NCBI GenBank assembly: GCA_016866575.1
Contig: VGMA01000073.1
Coordinates: 1-7,806 of the forward strand
Origin: Chlamydiota bacterium
GTDB lineage: Bacteria; Chlamydiota; Chlamydiia; Chlamydiales; VGMA01
DNA length: 7,806 bases
Direction of reading: 5' to 3'
How positions within the stretch are numbered: position 1 is the stretch's first letter; each line of letters begins with the position of its first letter. The notes beneath the pieces were generated by a model. It did no database searches. It worked only from the letters and a program-made list of their open reading frames with translations, and was not told the DNA's origin. The position numbers were made by a program, and so were the translations under genes. Positions 6,064 through 7,806 of the stretch are shown here, piece after piece.

Positions 6064-7100
6064 TAAACTTGCGTTCCAGGATGCATAGAAATGGTAAGTT
6101 CTTTATCCATATTCGGTAAAGAGCGAATATCTTTTAATCTAAGATCCACGCCTCTAGTGGCAGAAATGCTATTTAGCATCTCAAAGGTATTTTGCCTTGC
6201 TTTTTCAGTTACTAAGGCGCTGTCATACCAAAGGTACATTTTAGCATCTTTATGAAGATCGGCCCACTTAGAAACTCTATACGTAAAGCTCTTCTTGATT
6301 TCAGACCAATTTTTAAGCTTATTTTCTTCCATCAGAGCTTCATGATTTTCCATTTCAGAAAGTAATGCAGGATCTTTGATTGCTTCTGCATTTTCAGAAA
6401 GATCGAGGCCATCTTTAAAGATATTTTGAGCTGCATCTAACTCACGATCTTGCGGATTGAGATTCACCCATAAAAAGTTTAAGGTGTACTCGCTAGGTAA
6501 TACTTGCGCTTCGGCAACAGGGTAGATGTTGGGGTGGTTCATGTAATAGGCGAGCTTTTGACATTTTTTGAGATTGCTAGGATCAGACAAAAGGCCTGCG
6601 GTTTCAAGCATGCAAGATAGCGATTCGTTAGTAAGTTCATGATTGGTATCTTCAATAATCGCTTTTCTGATTTGATCAAGTGGAGTTAATGAAAAATCTG
6701 GGTTTTTATGTAAAAGTGCGTCTAGCATAGAATTTACGTGCTTAGCACTACCATTTTCAATTACAGCGTCTACAATCTGCTCTAAAGATAAATGCTTAGG
6801 GGCAATAGCCATAATTTTGCTAGCAATTGAATCAAGCGTTTCATCATAGGAGTAAAAATACTCCAATTTTTCTACGAAAGTGTTCATTGCTTTCTCTTCA
6901 TCAGCTTTATTCATGGAAGAGACAAGATTGGCTACGGAGTTTTGTTCATTTTCTTGGGAAGATTTGATTGCATTTTGAAAAACACTATCCACATGAGCCG
7001 ATTCAAGATTATCAACTGGATTTTCGCTTTTATTAGCCTGTTGGCTTAAATATTCGGCAGTTGATAAACTTAAATGCTCTAAATTATAAATAGTGGACAT
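5445..7100 (-). CDS. DxD-motif glycosyltransferase, clostridial-toxin-like (TcdA/TcdB catalytic type)
   Basis: The 551-residue protein has a helical N-terminal region (1-200) of unknown role and a GT-A-type catalytic domain (about 205-480). The family signature is in order: LNFLWVNLNP (207-216) is the first strand with its Trp; KMYLWYDS (287-294) is the second 'W.D' strand; YYRVDMLKALIG (346-357) is the 'sDi.Ry..L...G' helix with Arg348; and VFTDIDVEPM (372-381) carries the metal- and sugar-nucleotide-binding DxD (Asp375, Asp377). FENSFYIF (411-418) fits the following acceptor/nucleotide loop. In this family the enzyme moves a sugar from a nucleotide donor to a protein or glycan; donor and acceptor cannot be read here. 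A C-terminal tail of about 70 residues (481-551), with PRKVVKCPKSQF, is shared with the neighbouring paralogue. The start is supported by AAGGGA 5 bases upstream of the ATG. A TATAAT (complement of 7132-7137) could be its -10 element, but no -35 is convincing. Confidence 0.8.
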   Translation of the reverse strand: MSTIYNLEHLSLSTAEYLSQQANKSENPVDNLESAHVDSVFQNAIKSSQENEQNSVANLVSSMNKADEEKAMNTFVEKLEYFYSYDETLDSIASKIMAIAPKHLSLEQIVDAVIENGSAKHVNSMLDALLHKNPDFSLTPLDQIRKAIIEDTNHELTNESLSCMLETAGLLSDPSNLKKCQKLAYYMNHPNIYPVAEAQVLPSEYTLNFLWVNLNPQDRELDAAQNIFKDGLDLSENAEAIKDPALLSEMENHEALMEENKLKNWSEIKKSFTYRVSKWADLHKDAKMYLWYDSALVTEKARQNTFEMLNSISATRGVDLRLKDIRSLPNMDKELTISMHPGTQVYYRVDMLKALIGDHMATCSEESAKYCVFTDIDVEPMPASQLFDERTKNYLNRNGYVFNRVSLVGNFENSFYIFNKENQYFIKKHREAIIEGLSSRITHLREYPADTALRSDFILDSQVVFNQYRFLRGNIYDIDNDEAPRKVVKCPKSQFNFSSRFAKSDFRSETFRFIYSSKYPYTKGGRNWTSYYESPIDELQSWQAKPLPSKG

Positions 7101-7174
7101 TAAAATCCCTTTTTAGTTTAATTAGTAATATATTATAACTTATTTAATATTAATTTATAATAAAAAATTATTAT

Positions 7175-7806
7175 TTAATTAAATTCTGGTAAGGGCTCCT
7201 CTTTCCAGTGTTTAAGCCAAGGAATGGGCACCTCGCGCCACTCTTGATGGTTTCTACCCCACTTTGTAGAAGGGATTTTGCTATCGCCTACAAAGCGAAA
7301 AGTTTCTGACTGAAAAGATGAGTCACGAAACGCCCCAGTAGTAGCAAATTGACTTTTAGGACATTTCACAACCTTTCTAGGCGAAAATTCATCATCTAAG
7401 TCGTTGATTTCTTTACGCATACGTCTATATAAACCAAAAACAAATTGTGAATCCATGATAAGCTCGGTGCTTAAAGGGTGAATTGTAGGAAAGTAGCGAA
7501 GATTTGTGATGTGTTTTGATGTTGCTTCTATGATCGATTCACGATGTTTTTGTCGAAATTCATCAAATTCTTTATCAAAGATAAAAAAGCTATTTTCAAA
7601 ATGACCCGCTACACATAAACGGTTGAACACATAACCTTTTGTGTTTAAATATTCTAAAGTTCTTTCGTCAAATAGCTGAGATACAGGCATAGCTTCTACA
7701 TCGATGTCTGTGAATACACAGTATTTTGCACTTTCTTCGCTGGAGCTGATCATATGATCACCAATTAGAGCCTTTAGCAAATCTACTCTGTATAAAGAGC
7801 TGTTCC
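7175..7806 (-). CDS. Partial DxD-motif glycosyltransferase, paralogue of the downstream gene
   Basis: Only the C-terminal part lies in the window; the frame stays open to the right edge. A TTG at 7778-7780 could be taken for a start, but it is an internal Leu. The codons before it read N-S-S-L-Y-R-V-D, matching the YYRVD helix of the complete paralogue, so the true start is upstream of the window. The visible part contains the Arg of the YRVD helix and the DxD motif in VFTDIDVEAM, then FENSFFIF and the shared tail PRKVVKCPKSQF. From the TTG codon to the stop it aligns with the last 201 residues of the 5445-7100 product without a gap, with 118 identities counted by eye (about 59%). The active-site residues are intact, so nothing suggests a pseudogene. 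The 74 bases between its stop and the next gene hold only an AT-only stem and no strong terminator, so read-through is possible. Confidence 0.8.
   Translation of the reverse strand, partial: NSSLYRVDLLKALIGDHMISSSEESAKYCVFTDIDVEAMPVSQLFDERTLEYLNTKGYVFNRLCVAGHFENSFFIFDKEFDEFRQKHRESIIEATSKHITNLRYFPTIHPLSTELIMDSQFVFGLYRRMRKEINDLDDEFSPRKVVKCPKSQFATTGAFRDSSFQSETFRFVGDSKIPSTKWGRNHQEWREVPIPWLKHWKEEPLPEFN

Noticed and set aside
7158..7173. AT-only inverted repeat (TAATAA/TTATTA) after the partial glycosyltransferase, considered as a terminator
   Set aside because: The stem has no G-C pairs and would be too unstable; the surrounding DNA is nearly pure A/T, so such repeats occur by chance.
7778..7780. 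TTG as the start of the right-hand glycosyltransferase
   Set aside because: The frame is open upstream to the window edge and encodes the conserved YRVD helix, so this codon is internal and the gene is partial.

Overview
The window is AT-rich DNA that looks like the accessory genome of an obligate intracellular bacterium, most likely an environmental or Parachlamydia-like member of the Chlamydiales. Three things point that way. One gene (4789-5436) has the layout and C-terminal motifs I associate with a Chlamydiales-restricted membrane protein family (SPYDGRKL; LLAPCFQPQP; HLGGGNIN). There are tandem glycosyltransferases of the DxD, clostridial-toxin-like type. Several proteins resemble eukaryote-facing enzymes and carry one short hydrophobic segment near the N terminus. 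The phylum is an inference from family resemblance; no rRNA or core gene is present to prove it.

Layout: four genes read rightward (116-4725) and three read leftward (4789-7806), and the two blocks converge on one bidirectional terminator at about 4757-4790. The rightward genes are: (1) a 383-residue protein with a Trp-Ser-Cys-Ala...Gln site and an Asp-Pro-His motif, the arrangement of Ufm1-specific (C78) and ATG4 (C54) cysteine proteases; (2) a 261-residue membrane-anchored protein whose C-terminal half weakly resembles an ADP-ribosyltransferase fold; (3) a 391-residue protein with possible Sel1/TPR-like helical repeats; (4) a 419-residue membrane-anchored protein with a macro/PARG-like C-terminal domain (FGQGAFLNSL and NAWDPHSAPGNGN motifs). 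Genes 1 and 2 are 6 bases apart and probably co-transcribed. Gene 3 has its own good ribosome binding site. Gene 4 follows a 152-base gap holding a candidate promoter.

The leftward genes are a glycosyltransferase that runs off the right edge (7175-7806), a second complete glycosyltransferase (5445-7100) that is about 59% identical to the first over the shared 201 residues without a gap, and the small Chlamydiales-type membrane protein, whose start lies 8 bases after the glycosyltransferase stop.

Taken together this reads as a cluster of candidate host-interaction effectors: a possible ubiquitin-like-protein protease, a possible ADP-ribosylation writer and eraser, and duplicated toxin-type glycosyltransferases. 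Secretion and host targets cannot be seen in the DNA. No RNA genes, CRISPR arrays or insertion sequences were found, and no stretch over 300 bases lacks a gene.
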